From positions 1-18,406 of the forward strand of contig JBBWZQ010000071.1 in NCBI GenBank assembly GCA_039649115.1: a DNA stretch of 18,406 nt. Direction: 5' to 3'. The translations under genes and the position numbers were made by a program. Source of the stretch: DATEJJ01 sp039649115 (GTDB lineage Bacteria; Actinomycetota; Actinomycetes; Mycobacteriales; Micromonosporaceae). How positions within the stretch are numbered: the stretch's first letter is position 1; each line of letters starts with the position of its first letter. This document shows positions 1 through 7,236 of this stretch, piece by piece. The notes beneath the pieces are model-generated. The model had not been told where the DNA came from, did no database searches, and worked only from the letters and a program-made list of their open reading frames with translations.

Positions 1-281
1 TCGACCAGCCCGCCGGCAAGCTCGGACAGCGTCGCGGCGAGCTGCTGCACCTGCGCCGCGGTCAGCCGCACGTTGCGCAGCACCAGCAGCGGCTCCCCGT
101 CGGCGGTGGCCACCTCGTCGGCCACCGCACGCAGGAACACCGGCGTCGTCGCGGCACTCTGCTCGCCGACGAAGTCCAACATGCGCGCGGTGCGCTGGTA
201 GTACTGCTCGGTGCCGCCACGCACCTGGCGGGTCGCCGCCACCCGCACCATGCCCGCCTCCCGCACCACCTTGAGATGGTG
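1..281 (-). pseudogene. ArsR-like regulator remnant, 5'-truncated, running off the left edge
   Basis: Read on the minus strand, one open frame gives HHLKVVREAGMV followed by a wing-like stretch (TRQVRGGTEQYY) and a helical C-terminal part that continues past base 1. This matches the recognition-helix end, the wing and the effector/dimer part of winged-helix regulators of the ArsR class. The first half of the DNA-binding domain is missing. Upstream of HHL the same frame gives proline/arginine-rich sequence unlike an ArsR N-terminus, and no ATG or GTG with a ribosome binding site precedes it. I infer a decayed or chimeric gene. A sequencing frameshift just before HHL is the main alternative. 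The family assignment is moderately sure; the functional state is inference. Confidence 0.5.
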
Positions 282-355
282 CGCGGGTCGGTCTGGTCGG
301 CGTCCGCCTGGTCGATGCCCTGGCTGGGGCTCGGGGGTACCCGCGCAGCAGGTCC

Positions 356-614
356 GCGCCCGCTCGACCAGCGCCTTGACGTCCTTGAGCGTCTTGGCGG
401 CGGCCCGCCTCGTCCAGCCGCACCGAGACCTGGCTCAACCGCTCGGCCAGCATGGCCCCGCGCGACGTGCGGGGTATGAGTGCCGGGTCGCGCTGTTCTT
501 GCGGTCGGGCCGGCGCAGGTGCTCGGGCATACCGTCGCGCGCGATCGTCATCAGCGCCTCCGCGACCTGGCGGCGGTGCTCCTCCGTGACCTCCTTGTCG
601 GCCTGCGGTCCCAC
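356..614 (-). pseudogene. Frameshifted coding remnant, family not recognised
   Basis: Three stretches on the minus strand look coding but sit in shifting frames. A GTG at 614 opens a frame with a helical peptide (EEHRRQVAEALMTIARDGM) that reaches a stop at 435-437. A second frame from ATG 453 gives MLAERLSQVSVRLDEA. The first frame then resumes after the stop with AKTLKDVKALVERAR near 355-400. Joined through two single-base shifts, these would make one mostly helical protein, so the region reads as a broken gene or as a stretch with sequence errors. I do not recognise the family. A short intact 59-codon gene at 435-614 is the alternative reading. Confidence 0.35.
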
Positions 615-858
615 CCAACGAATACGAACCGATGTACTGCGCTCAACACCAGCCCCGCGAGGTGGTTGGAGTCCACTGCTGAAGTCTCCACAGAACAGCG
701 GGGCGGTTCAGTCCGAGGGCAGTCCCAGACGTCCCGGCACTTCCCTGGCGCCGAGGCTGCGGCGGGTGCCACGACCGGACCAGCAGCAGAGTGCCGCGTC
801 GTGCCAAACTTGAACGCCCAATGTCACGCAGTCTTGATGACATCTCGATGACAAACGA
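615..858. other. Non-coding stretch, nothing assigned
   Basis: Short open frames exist on both strands, but none has a convincing ribosome binding site, a family resemblance or coding-like composition. I see no gene here. The stretch lies between the broken-gene region and the hairpin downstream of the tRNA gene. Confidence 0.5.
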
Positions 859-898
859 TCAAGGGCCGGTTCTCGAATGATCGAGAACCGGCCCTTGA
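859..898 (-). terminator. Perfect 18-bp hairpin downstream of tRNA-fMet
   Basis: The arms 859-876 and 881-898 are exact reverse complements (TCAAGGGCCGGTTCTCGA and its complement) with a 4-base loop at 877-880. It lies 12 bases beyond the 3' end of the minus-strand tRNA gene, so it most likely ends that transcript. There is no run of T after it, as is common for actinobacterial terminators, and being symmetric it could act in both directions. Confidence 0.85.
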
Positions 899-910
899 CC
901 TGGTGTTTCC

Positions 911-987
911 TGGTAGCGGGGACAGGATTTGAACCTGTGACCTCTGGGTTATGAGCCCAGCGAGCTACCGAGCTGCTCCACCCCGCG
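911..987 (-). tRNA. Initiator tRNA-fMet (CAT anticodon), CCA encoded
   Basis: The 77-nt minus-strand sequence from 987 to 911 folds as a tRNA. The acceptor strand starts CGCGGGG and pairs with CCCCGC, except that the first base C faces A. The anticodon CAT (complement of 951-953) sits in a stem ending in three G:C pairs (CTGGG/CCCAG). The TPsiC arm carries GGTTCAAATCC. The unpaired first base and the three G:C pairs above the anticodon loop are the known identity marks of bacterial initiator tRNA, so this one starts translation rather than serving elongation. The terminal CCA is encoded at 913-911. Confidence 0.97.
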
Positions 988-998
988 TCGTCCTCACC

Positions 999-1028
999 AC
1001 CCTAGCGCACCGCTCATACCGACTGCAA
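999..1028 (-). promoter_or_regulatory. Promoter of the initiator tRNA
   Basis: On the minus strand TTGCAG (1028-1023) and TAGGGT (1004-999) are separated by 18 bases. These fit the -35 and -10 boxes of the main actinobacterial sigma factor. The -10 box ends 11 bases before the mature tRNA 5' end, so only a short 5' leader is expected. The promoter lies between the end of the UPF0182 gene and the tRNA. Confidence 0.7.
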
Positions 1029-1034
1029 AACGAC

Positions 1035-4001
1035 CTAGCCACCCGCCGCGGGAGACGGGGACCCGGTCGAGGACGGCGGACTCGAAGGAGACGCCGATCT
1101 CGACGGCGAGGGACTGCTGGGCGACGTCGGCGTCGCCGCCTGCTTCGCCTTCTCGTACGCCGCGATCGCCGTGTTCAGCTCCGTCAGCGCCTGGCCGTAC
1201 TTCGTGAAGTCGCCCGTCTGCTGAGCCGCCTTCAGGTCCGCCAGCGCCTTGTTGATCTGCGACACCGCGGCCGTTATCGCGTCGTTCGACGGCGGCTGGT
1301 TGCTCGGTGGTTGGTTCCCTGAGGTATTGGGCGGACTGGTACCAGCGCCCGTCTTGGCCGAGCTCAGCAACTGCGCGATGGCACCCGACAGTGTGCTGTC
1401 GAAGCCCACGTACTGGCCGAAGTTCAGCAGCACGTACTTCATCTGCGGGTACGAGTTCTGGCCCTGGCTCTGCACGTACAGCGGCTCCACGTACAGCATG
1501 CCGCCGCCGACCGGCAGGGAGAGCAGGTTGCCGTACCGGAGTGTCGCGGAACCCTTGAGCAGGGTGATCTGTTGTCGCACCCCGTTGTCGTTGGTCATCT
1601 TCTGGTCGGCCTGTCCGGGCCCGGAGACCAGCGTGTCATCCGGCAATTGCAAGATCGACAACTTCGGATGGCCGTCCACATAGGAGCCTGTGATCAGCGA
1701 GGCGAGATTCTGCCTGCTGCGTGGCGTCATCGCGGCGGTCAGCTGGAACGTCGACTGCTCCTGGCCGGGGAACTGGGCGAGCAGGTAGTAGGGCGCCTGC
1801 TTGTTGGTCGAACCGGCCGGGTCGCCGGGTACCTGCCAGAAGTCCTGTCCCGAGTAGAACTGGCGCGCGTCGGTCACGTGGTACCGGGTCAACAGCTCGC
1901 GCTGCACCTTGAACTGGTCCTCCGGGTACCGGAAGTGGTCCGCGAGCTCCTGCGGGATGTCCGCGCTCGGCTTGATCAACTTGCCGCCGAACGCCTTGTT
2001 CCACGCCTTGAGTACCGGATCCGCGTCGTCGAACGAGTACAGCGTGACCTGGCCCGTGTACGCGTCGACGGTCGCCTTGACGGAGTTGCGCAGGTAGTTG
2101 ATGTTCTGCTGGACCTGCTCGACGACGGCGCCCTCGCTGGTGAGCGAGTCGCTTGTCGCGGTGCGCAGGTCGATCTGCTGGGAGTACGGGTAGGTGGACG
2201 CGGTCGTGTACCCGTCGAGGATCCAGACGATCCGTCCGTTGAGCACCGCCGGGTAGGGGTCGCCGTCCAACGTGAGGAACGGGGCGATGGTCTGCACCCG
2301 CTGCCGTGGATCCCGGACGTACATGATCTTCGAATTCTTGTTGAAGACGCTGGAGATCAGGAAGTTGAATTCCTTGTACTTGTACGCGTACAGGGTGCGC
2401 CGCCAGTACGAGCCGACCTTCACGCCACCCGAGCCGTCGTAGGTCACGTACTGGTCCGCCGAGCCGCTGGGCCGGTCGTACTCGGAGTCCTTGCCGCCCG
2501 CGGTCTTCCCGACGATGGCATAGGAGTTCATGTTCTCGCCGTAGTAGATGCGCGGCTGCTGCACGGGAACCTGGTCGTTGGTGGACTGGCACGCGGTCTG
2601 CGCGGTCTGCGTGTCGAGGAAGCCGGAGACGAAGTACGGCTGCCCGAGGCACACCGTCTGGTTGGCGGGGGCGCCGACGAACCCGTACCCGTGGGTGTAG
2701 ATGGTGTGCTGGTTCTGCCAGTTGCTCTGCTGCGCGGTCAGGTTGTTGTAGTCCAGCTCGCGTACGCCGACCACGTAGTCCTGGAGCTTGCCGTTGAGCA
2801 CGTACCGGTCGATGTCCAGCTTCTGGGTGAAGTCGTAGAACCCGCGCACCTGCTGCAGCTGGGTGTACGTGTCGGACACGATCGACGGGTCCAGCAGCCG
2901 GATGTTGGCGACGGTGTTCGTGTCGCTGGCGAGGTTGTCCGGCGGCACCGCGGCGGTGGAGGCGTAGTTGGTCGCGGTCACCCCGGTCAGGCCGAAGGCG
3001 TCCCGGGTGGCCTGGATGCTCCGGTCGATGTACGCCTGCTCCTTGTCGCGGATGTTCGGCTTGACGGTGAACGTCTGCACCGCGGCCGGGTAGATCCCGC
3101 CGATCGCGATCGCGGAGATGGCCAGCAGCCCGAGCGCCACGCCCGGCCAGACCAGGTTCCGCATGACCGCGTTGGAGAAGACGATGATGGCGATGGCCAC
3201 CACGACCGAGATCCAGGCGAGGATCTCCTTCGCCGGCAGCAGGGCGTTGACGTCGGTGTAGCCGGCGCCCCACAGGTTGGTGCCGTCGTTGTGCGCGAGC
3301 AGCAGGCCGCGCCGGTCCAGCACGTATGAGACGGCCTTCAGCAGGACGAACGCGGCGACGAGCGCGGTCAGGTGGGCCCGGGCGGCGGTCGTCATGCGGT
3401 CTCCGCCGCCCTGCAGGCGCACGCCGCCGAAGAGGTAGTGCATGGCCAGCGAGCTGAACACGCACAGGACCACAACGGTGAAGCCGACGCCGACGAGGTA
3501 GCGCCAGAAGGGGTAGTCGAAGACGTAGAAGCCGATGTCGCTGCCGAACTGCGCATCCTGCTTGCCGAACGGCTGCGCGTTGGCGAACAGCAGCCACTGC
3601 TGCCACCTGCCCTGGGCGGACAGGCCGGCGAACAGGCCCATCAGCGCCGCGAACAGGCCGATCCACAGGCCGACCCGGGGGGACAGCACAGATCGGTAAC
3701 GGTCCAGGGTCTGCTGCTCGGGCGAGTGCAGCCGCAGCAGGGGCCGCAGCCGGTACGCGAGCCAGAGGTTGAATGCGACCAGCAGCGCCATCGCGAACCC
3801 GAAGACCAGGAACAGCCCGACCCGGGTCCAGAGCAGGGTGGTGAACACCGACGTGTAGTGCACCTCGGAGAACCACAGCCAGTCGGTCCACGCGTTGACC
3901 AGCCAGCCGAGGAGAATGAACAGCACGACCACGCAGGCCAGCACTATCAGGGTTACCCGGCCTCGGCGACCCATTCGAGGCATAGGGGTTCGCATCGCCA
4001 C
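1035..4001 (-). CDS. UPF0182 family large membrane protein
   Basis: The 988-residue product has the layout of the UPF0182 family (COG1615; mycobacterial Rv3193c and Rv0064). About seven hydrophobic segments lie in the first 305 residues (roughly 17-39, 55-82, 108-130, 165-190, 205-222, 255-278 and 282-305). A soluble domain of over 550 residues follows, probably outside the membrane. The end (about 890-988) is low-complexity, rich in Pro, Ser, Ala and Gln, and resembles a flexible wall-facing tail. Start chosen: GTG at 4001, with AGGGTAGG six bases upstream; in-frame ATGs follow within ten codons. It lies 37 bases after the PDZ/S16 protease gene on the same strand, so the two are probably co-transcribed, as in mycobacteria. 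The biochemical function of the family is unknown to me; a link to membrane-protein quality control is only an inference from the neighbour. Confidence 0.93.
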   Translation of the reverse strand: MAMRTPMPRMGRRGRVTLIVLACVVVLFILLGWLVNAWTDWLWFSEVHYTSVFTTLLWTRVGLFLVFGFAMALLVAFNLWLAYRLRPLLRLHSPEQQTLDRYRSVLSPRVGLWIGLFAALMGLFAGLSAQGRWQQWLLFANAQPFGKQDAQFGSDIGFYVFDYPFWRYLVGVGFTVVVLCVFSSLAMHYLFGGVRLQGGGDRMTTAARAHLTALVAAFVLLKAVSYVLDRRGLLLAHNDGTNLWGAGYTDVNALLPAKEILAWISVVVAIAIIVFSNAVMRNLVWPGVALGLLAISAIAIGGIYPAAVQTFTVKPNIRDKEQAYIDRSIQATRDAFGLTGVTATNYASTAAVPPDNLASDTNTVANIRLLDPSIVSDTYTQLQQVRGFYDFTQKLDIDRYVLNGKLQDYVVGVRELDYNNLTAQQSNWQNQHTIYTHGYGFVGAPANQTVCLGQPYFVSGFLDTQTAQTACQSTNDQVPVQQPRIYYGENMNSYAIVGKTAGGKDSEYDRPSGSADQYVTYDGSGGVKVGSYWRRTLYAYKYKEFNFLISSVFNKNSKIMYVRDPRQRVQTIAPFLTLDGDPYPAVLNGRIVWILDGYTTASTYPYSQQIDLRTATSDSLTSEGAVVEQVQQNINYLRNSVKATVDAYTGQVTLYSFDDADPVLKAWNKAFGGKLIKPSADIPQELADHFRYPEDQFKVQRELLTRYHVTDARQFYSGQDFWQVPGDPAGSTNKQAPYYLLAQFPGQEQSTFQLTAAMTPRSRQNLASLITGSYVDGHPKLSILQLPDDTLVSGPGQADQKMTNDNGVRQQITLLKGSATLRYGNLLSLPVGGGMLYVEPLYVQSQGQNSYPQMKYVLLNFGQYVGFDSTLSGAIAQLLSSAKTGAGTSPPNTSGNQPPSNQPPSNDAITAAVSQINKALADLKAAQQTGDFTKYGQALTELNTAIAAYEKAKQAATPTSPSSPSPSRSASPSSPPSSTGSPSPAAGG

Positions 4002-4038
4002 GGCGCCTACCCTACGGCCTTCTCCTGAGAGCCGAGGG

Positions 4039-5064
4039 TCACCCTCCGCCGCACAGTGTCGGAGTGCCGTGTTGGCGGAGCGTCTGCAGGGCGGTCAGGG
4101 CGCTGTCCAGCGTGCTGATCTTGACCAGCCGCAGCCCGGGTACCGCGTTGCTGGCGGCCTCGGCGCAGTTGTCCGCCGGTACCAGAAAGACTGTGGCCCG
4201 ATCCCGCTTGGCGCCGCGCATCTTCTGGGCGATGCCCCCGATCGCGCCGACGTTGCCGTCGTCGTCGATGGTGCCGGTACCCGCGATGCCCAACCCGCCG
4301 GTGAGGTCCTCGGCCTTGACCTTGTCGACGATGCCCAGGCTGAACATCAGGCCGGCACTGGGGCCGCCCACGTCGTTGAGCGAGATTGTGATCTTGAATG
4401 GGTGCGGTTGGTTCTGCTGGATCTGGACGCCGATGCGCGGGTTGCCGTCGGCGCCCTTGGCCGAGGACAGGGTTGTGGTGCCCGACGCGCCGCCCCGGGT
4501 GTAGCCGACCGCCAGCGCGCTGCCCGCCGGCTTGGCGCGGATCAGCTGGGTCAGCCGCTGCGCGGAGGTGACCGGCTTGCCGTCGACCGACGTGATCACG
4601 TCGCCGACCTTGAGCCGGCCGTCGGCGGGCAGGCCGGCGCTGACCTGCTGCACGGCGACCTGGACCGGGTACCCCAGTTCGCGCAGCGCCGCCGTCTCGG
4701 CCGAGGTCTGCGAGTTCTTGAAGTCCTGCTGGTTTTCCTGGTCGACCTGCTGCTGCGTCTGGTTGGGCGGGTAGATCACCTCGCGCGGTACCACCGCGTC
4801 GCTGTCGTTGAGCCAGCCGCGCATGGCTTCCCACAGCGTGATGTGGTCGGTGACCCCGACGGTGACCATGCGCAACTGCCCGGCGGACCCGGACGTCTTC
4901 GTGCCGGAGACCTGGATGACGTCCTTGCCCTTGTCCTTGCCGAGGGTGTCCCATGTGGGCCCCGGGCCCAGCTCGACGTAGGGCACCTTCACCTGCCAGG
5001 CGAGGAGGACCAGGACGGCCAGCAGCAACGCGCCCACGAGCAGAGTGGCGCCGCGACGTCTCAT
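4039..5064 (-). CDS. PDZ domain, Lon-like (S16) membrane-anchored serine protease
   Basis: The 341-residue protein begins with an N-terminal membrane anchor (about 5-23). A PDZ domain follows (about 132-190, including LKVGDVITSVDG), then a Lon-type S16 proteolytic domain (about 225-335). The catalytic dyad is visible as Ser236 in GGPSAGLMFSLG and Lys281 in IAQKMRGAK, 45 residues apart as expected for Lon. There is no AAA+ ATPase domain, so it belongs to the ATP-independent, membrane-tethered PDZ/S16 group (mycobacterial Rv3194c, Bacillus YlbL). The active domain should face outside the cytoplasm, where the PDZ domain would select substrates. It precedes the UPF0182 gene by 37 bases and diverges from the DUF2342 gene. 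The ATG at 5064 has no Shine-Dalgarno sequence but lies 7 bases after TAGGCT, suggesting a leaderless mRNA. Confidence 0.95.
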   Translation of the reverse strand: MRRRGATLLVGALLLAVLVLLAWQVKVPYVELGPGPTWDTLGKDKGKDVIQVSGTKTSGSAGQLRMVTVGVTDHITLWEAMRGWLNDSDAVVPREVIYPPNQTQQQVDQENQQDFKNSQTSAETAALRELGYPVQVAVQQVSAGLPADGRLKVGDVITSVDGKPVTSAQRLTQLIRAKPAGSALAVGYTRGGASGTTTLSSAKGADGNPRIGVQIQQNQPHPFKITISLNDVGGPSAGLMFSLGIVDKVKAEDLTGGLGIAGTGTIDDDGNVGAIGGIAQKMRGAKRDRATVFLVPADNCAEAASNAVPGLRLVKISTLDSALTALQTLRQHGTPTLCGGG

Positions 5065-5071
5065 TCCGCGA

Positions 5072-5077
5072 AGCCTA
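5072..5077 (-). promoter_or_regulatory. -10 box for a leaderless PDZ/S16 protease mRNA
   Basis: TAGGCT on the minus strand ends exactly 7 bases before the ATG at 5064. No Shine-Dalgarno sequence is present in between. The spacing places the transcription start at or next to the start codon. No good -35 box is visible 17-18 bases upstream. Confidence 0.55.
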
Positions 5078-5159
5078 CTGGCTCCCGCACGCAGGTTCCG
5101 ACCCGCCTTTATCCCGTGGGCGAACAGGCTCCTCGCAGACGACGCACAGGTCGGGCGCG

Positions 5160-5165
5160 TACGGT
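5160..5165 (+). promoter_or_regulatory. -10 box for a leaderless DUF2342 mRNA
   Basis: TACGGT at 5160-5165 is followed after 7 bases by the GTG at 5173, the same geometry as the divergent protease gene. No Shine-Dalgarno sequence is seen. This supports GTG 5173 over the in-frame GTG at 5164, which overlaps the box. A clear -35 box is not visible. Confidence 0.5.
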
Positions 5166-5172
5166 GGACTGC

Positions 5173-6498
5173 GTGCCAGATACGCCCTTCGGCTTCGCGC
5201 TACCCGGCGGAGCCGCCCCAGACCCCAACGATCCGGCTCAGGTCCAGCAGTTCCTCGGACAGCTGCAGCAGCTCTTCACGAGCGGCGGGGACGGGCCGGT
5301 CAACTGGGACCTCGCGCGCGAGGTCGCGCTCAGCACCCTGACCGGCGCGGCTGATGTCGGCGGCATGCTGGGCTTCAGCCTCCCGGGCACCACTTCGGCA
5401 ACGGACCCGACAGACGCGACGGACAGCACGCCACCGCCGGGAGATCCGGCCGTCACCGAGGCTCAGCGACATGCGGTCGAGGAATCCCTGCGCCTGGCCG
5501 ACCTGTGGCTCGAGCCGGCCGCCGCGCTGCCGTCCGGCATCCGCGCGGTGCAGGCCTGGCGCAGGTCCGAATGGATAAGCAACACGCTGCCCGTCTGGCG
5601 CAAGCTGTGCGATCCCGTTGCGGGTCGCATGGTGGCGGCCATGGGCGATCTGGTACCGGAGGAGATGCGCGGCCAGCTCGGACCGATGCAGTCGATGGTG
5701 GCGACCCTGGGCGGCGCGCTGTTCGGCGGGCAGTTGGGGCAGGCGCTGGGCTCGCTCGCGGCGGAGGTGCTCTCGGCCGGCGACATCGGACTCCCGCTCG
5801 GACCGGCCTCGACCGCGGCCCTGGTACCGGCCAACATCGCCGAGTACGGCCAGGGCCTGGAGATCGACGGCGACGAGGTACGCCTGTACGTCGCGCTGCG
5901 CGAGGCGGCGCACCAGCGACTCTTCGGGCACGTGCCGTGGCTGCGCGGGCACATCCTGAACGGGGTCGAGACGTACGCCGCCGGCATCCGGGTCAACCGG
6001 GAGGCGGTCGAGGAGGCGATGGGACGCCTCGATCCGACCAACCCGGAGTCGATGCAGGAGGTGTCCGTCGAAGGGATCTTCACTCCGGACGACACCCCGG
6101 CGCAGCGTGCCGCACTGTCCCGGCTGGAGACCGCGCTGGCCCTGGTCGAGGGCTGGGTCTGCCACGTAGTCGACGCGGCCGCCGCAAACCGCCTGCCCAA
6201 CGTGGTACGCCTCGGCGAGGCGTTCCGCCGGCGCCGGGCGGCGGGCGGCCCGGCGGAGCAGACCTTCGCCGCGCTGGTCGGTCTGGAGCTGCGGCCCCGG
6301 CGGCTGCGTGAGGCCGCGGCGCTGTGGGCGGCGCTGGCCGAGCACCGCGGGATCGCCGGGCGCGACGCGCTCTGGGGCCACCCCGACCTGCTGCCGAGCG
6401 AGGAGGACTTCGCCGAGCCGGAGCGCTTCGCCAAAGACCAGGTCGACTTCGGCTCGATCGAGGACCTGGGCCCCCTAGACAACCCCGAAACCCCCTAA
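5173..6498 (+). CDS. Zincin-like DUF2342 protein (putative zinc-dependent metalloprotease)
   Basis: From GTG 5173 the product is 441 residues, the usual size for the DUF2342/Zincin_2 family (Rv3195 in mycobacteria; also labelled F420-biosynthesis-associated or putative hydrolase in family databases). An N-terminal stretch rich in Gln, Asp and Pro (about 1-95) precedes the conserved helical domain. The signature segments REAAHQRLF (243-251) and LVEGWVCHVVD (324-334) are present, with Glu244, His247, Glu326 and His331 as candidate metal ligands in place of a plain HExxH motif. The open frame extends much further upstream, but that part is antisense to the protease and UPF0182 genes. It is transcribed away from the protease gene. 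No signal peptide is seen, so a cytoplasmic location is likely. Proteolytic activity is inferred from fold assignment, not shown by the sequence. Confidence 0.9.
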   Translation: MPDTPFGFALPGGAAPDPNDPAQVQQFLGQLQQLFTSGGDGPVNWDLAREVALSTLTGAADVGGMLGFSLPGTTSATDPTDATDSTPPPGDPAVTEAQRHAVEESLRLADLWLEPAAALPSGIRAVQAWRRSEWISNTLPVWRKLCDPVAGRMVAAMGDLVPEEMRGQLGPMQSMVATLGGALFGGQLGQALGSLAAEVLSAGDIGLPLGPASTAALVPANIAEYGQGLEIDGDEVRLYVALREAAHQRLFGHVPWLRGHILNGVETYAAGIRVNREAVEEAMGRLDPTNPESMQEVSVEGIFTPDDTPAQRAALSRLETALALVEGWVCHVVDAAAANRLPNVVRLGEAFRRRRAAGGPAEQTFAALVGLELRPRRLREAAALWAALAEHRGIAGRDALWGHPDLLPSEEDFAEPERFAKDQVDFGSIEDLGPLDNPETP

Positions 6499-6528
6499 CT
6501 TTCCCTGATCACCCAGACCCACCAAGAT

Positions 6529-6597
6529 CACCGCAACTTCATTGAGGTTGCGGTGTTGGATGTCCCCGGACACCGCAACTCCGACGAAGTTGTGCGG
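6529..6597. repeat. Alternating inverted-repeat element (A-A'-A-A')
   Basis: Four related arms follow each other: CACCGCAAC (6529-6537), GTTGCGGTGT (6547-6556), ACACCGCAACT (6570-6580) and the imperfect AGTTGTGCGG (6588-6597). The second arm can pair with the first (9 bp, 9-base loop) or, over 10 bp, with the third (13-base loop); the third can also pair less perfectly with the fourth. The element sits 30 bases after the DUF2342 stop and 42 bases before the stop of the opposing gene at 6640, so it may serve as a two-way terminator or be a REP-like intergenic repeat. Confidence 0.7.
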
Positions 6598-6639
6598 ATC
6601 CGGGCGGGCGCGCCGGGCGCCGGCGGGGGTGGGTGGAGG

Positions 6640-7233
6640 TTAGGAGAGGAGGGCGCGGGTGGCTTCCCAGCCTTCCAGGCCGGGGTCGAGGCGGCGGAGG
6701 TCCTCGGGGCCCAGGAGGCGGTGCCAGCCGGGGCTGACGGCGACGTCAGCGGGCCGGGGAGCGGCGGCGCGCAGGCTCGCCACGTCGGCATCCGCGAGCG
6801 GTACGTCGGGTAGCCAGTCCGGCGCGGGCAGCCGGGCGGCCAGTCCCAACAGGCCGGCACCGTTCACCGCCGGAGCCACCGAGAGGGCGCGGGTCGTCAG
6901 CGGCCGGAGCAGCTTGCCGATCAGCATGGCCGGCAGGTCAGGCGCGTCCGGGCTGATGATCGCCGCCTGCTCGTACCCGTCCTGACCGGCCGCGTGAAGG
7001 ATCGTGGGCGCCGTGAGGTCGGGCAACTCGTACACCCACATCTCCGGCCAGACCACGGCGTCGGCCAGCGGCCGGTCCCCCGGCCCGCAGGCGATCGCCG
7101 GCTCCACCTCGGCCAGGGCGGCGAGGATGTCCACGACGTCCTCGGCCAGCGCCCGGCGCCAATCGTCGAGGGCCACGCCGGGCGGGCTCCACGCCGGCAC
7201 GGTGAGCGGGACGACAACGACGCGGCGGGTCAC
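6640..7233 (-). CDS. CofC/DUF2064-like protein, probably degenerate nucleotidyltransferase fold
   Basis: The 197-residue product has a weak resemblance to the DUF2064/CofC-like glycosyltransferase group. A strand-helix start (VVVVPLTVPAW) is followed by AIISPDAPDLPAMLIGKLLRPL, which recalls the family's SDAPDLP motif, and then by a segment resembling the second half of the fold (VAPAVNGAGLLGL). Family members handle activated sugars or phospholactate/phosphoenolpyruvate-type substrates, but I cannot name a substrate here. The first nucleotide-binding motif is not obvious, so activity is uncertain. The GTG at 7233 comes 3 bases after the stop of the upstream YgjP-like peptidase gene, so the two should form one translationally coupled unit. 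It converges on the DUF2342 gene. The gene is well supported; its function is not. Confidence 0.75.
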   Translation of the reverse strand: MTRRVVVVPLTVPAWSPPGVALDDWRRALAEDVVDILAALAEVEPAIACGPGDRPLADAVVWPEMWVYELPDLTAPTILHAAGQDGYEQAAIISPDAPDLPAMLIGKLLRPLTTRALSVAPAVNGAGLLGLAARLPAPDWLPDVPLADADVASLRAAAPRPADVAVSPGWHRLLGPEDLRRLDPGLEGWEATRALLS

Positions 7234-7236
7234 CGG

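Noticed and set aside
1572..3329. Plus-strand open frame of 585 codons
   Set aside because: It lies antisense to the UPF0182 gene. The Val/Arg/Gly/Asp-rich composition is the usual shadow of a high-GC gene, with no domain or ribosome binding site.
1636..3891. Minus-strand open frame of 751 codons within UPF0182
   Set aside because: It is an alternate frame of the same gene, almost entirely Arg/Pro/Ala/Gly, whereas the 988-codon frame has clear membrane segments and family resemblance.
3895..5172. Upstream extension of the DUF2342 frame
   Set aside because: The open frame continues upstream only because it is antisense to the PDZ/S16 and UPF0182 genes. The leaderless GTG at 5173 and family length mark the true start.
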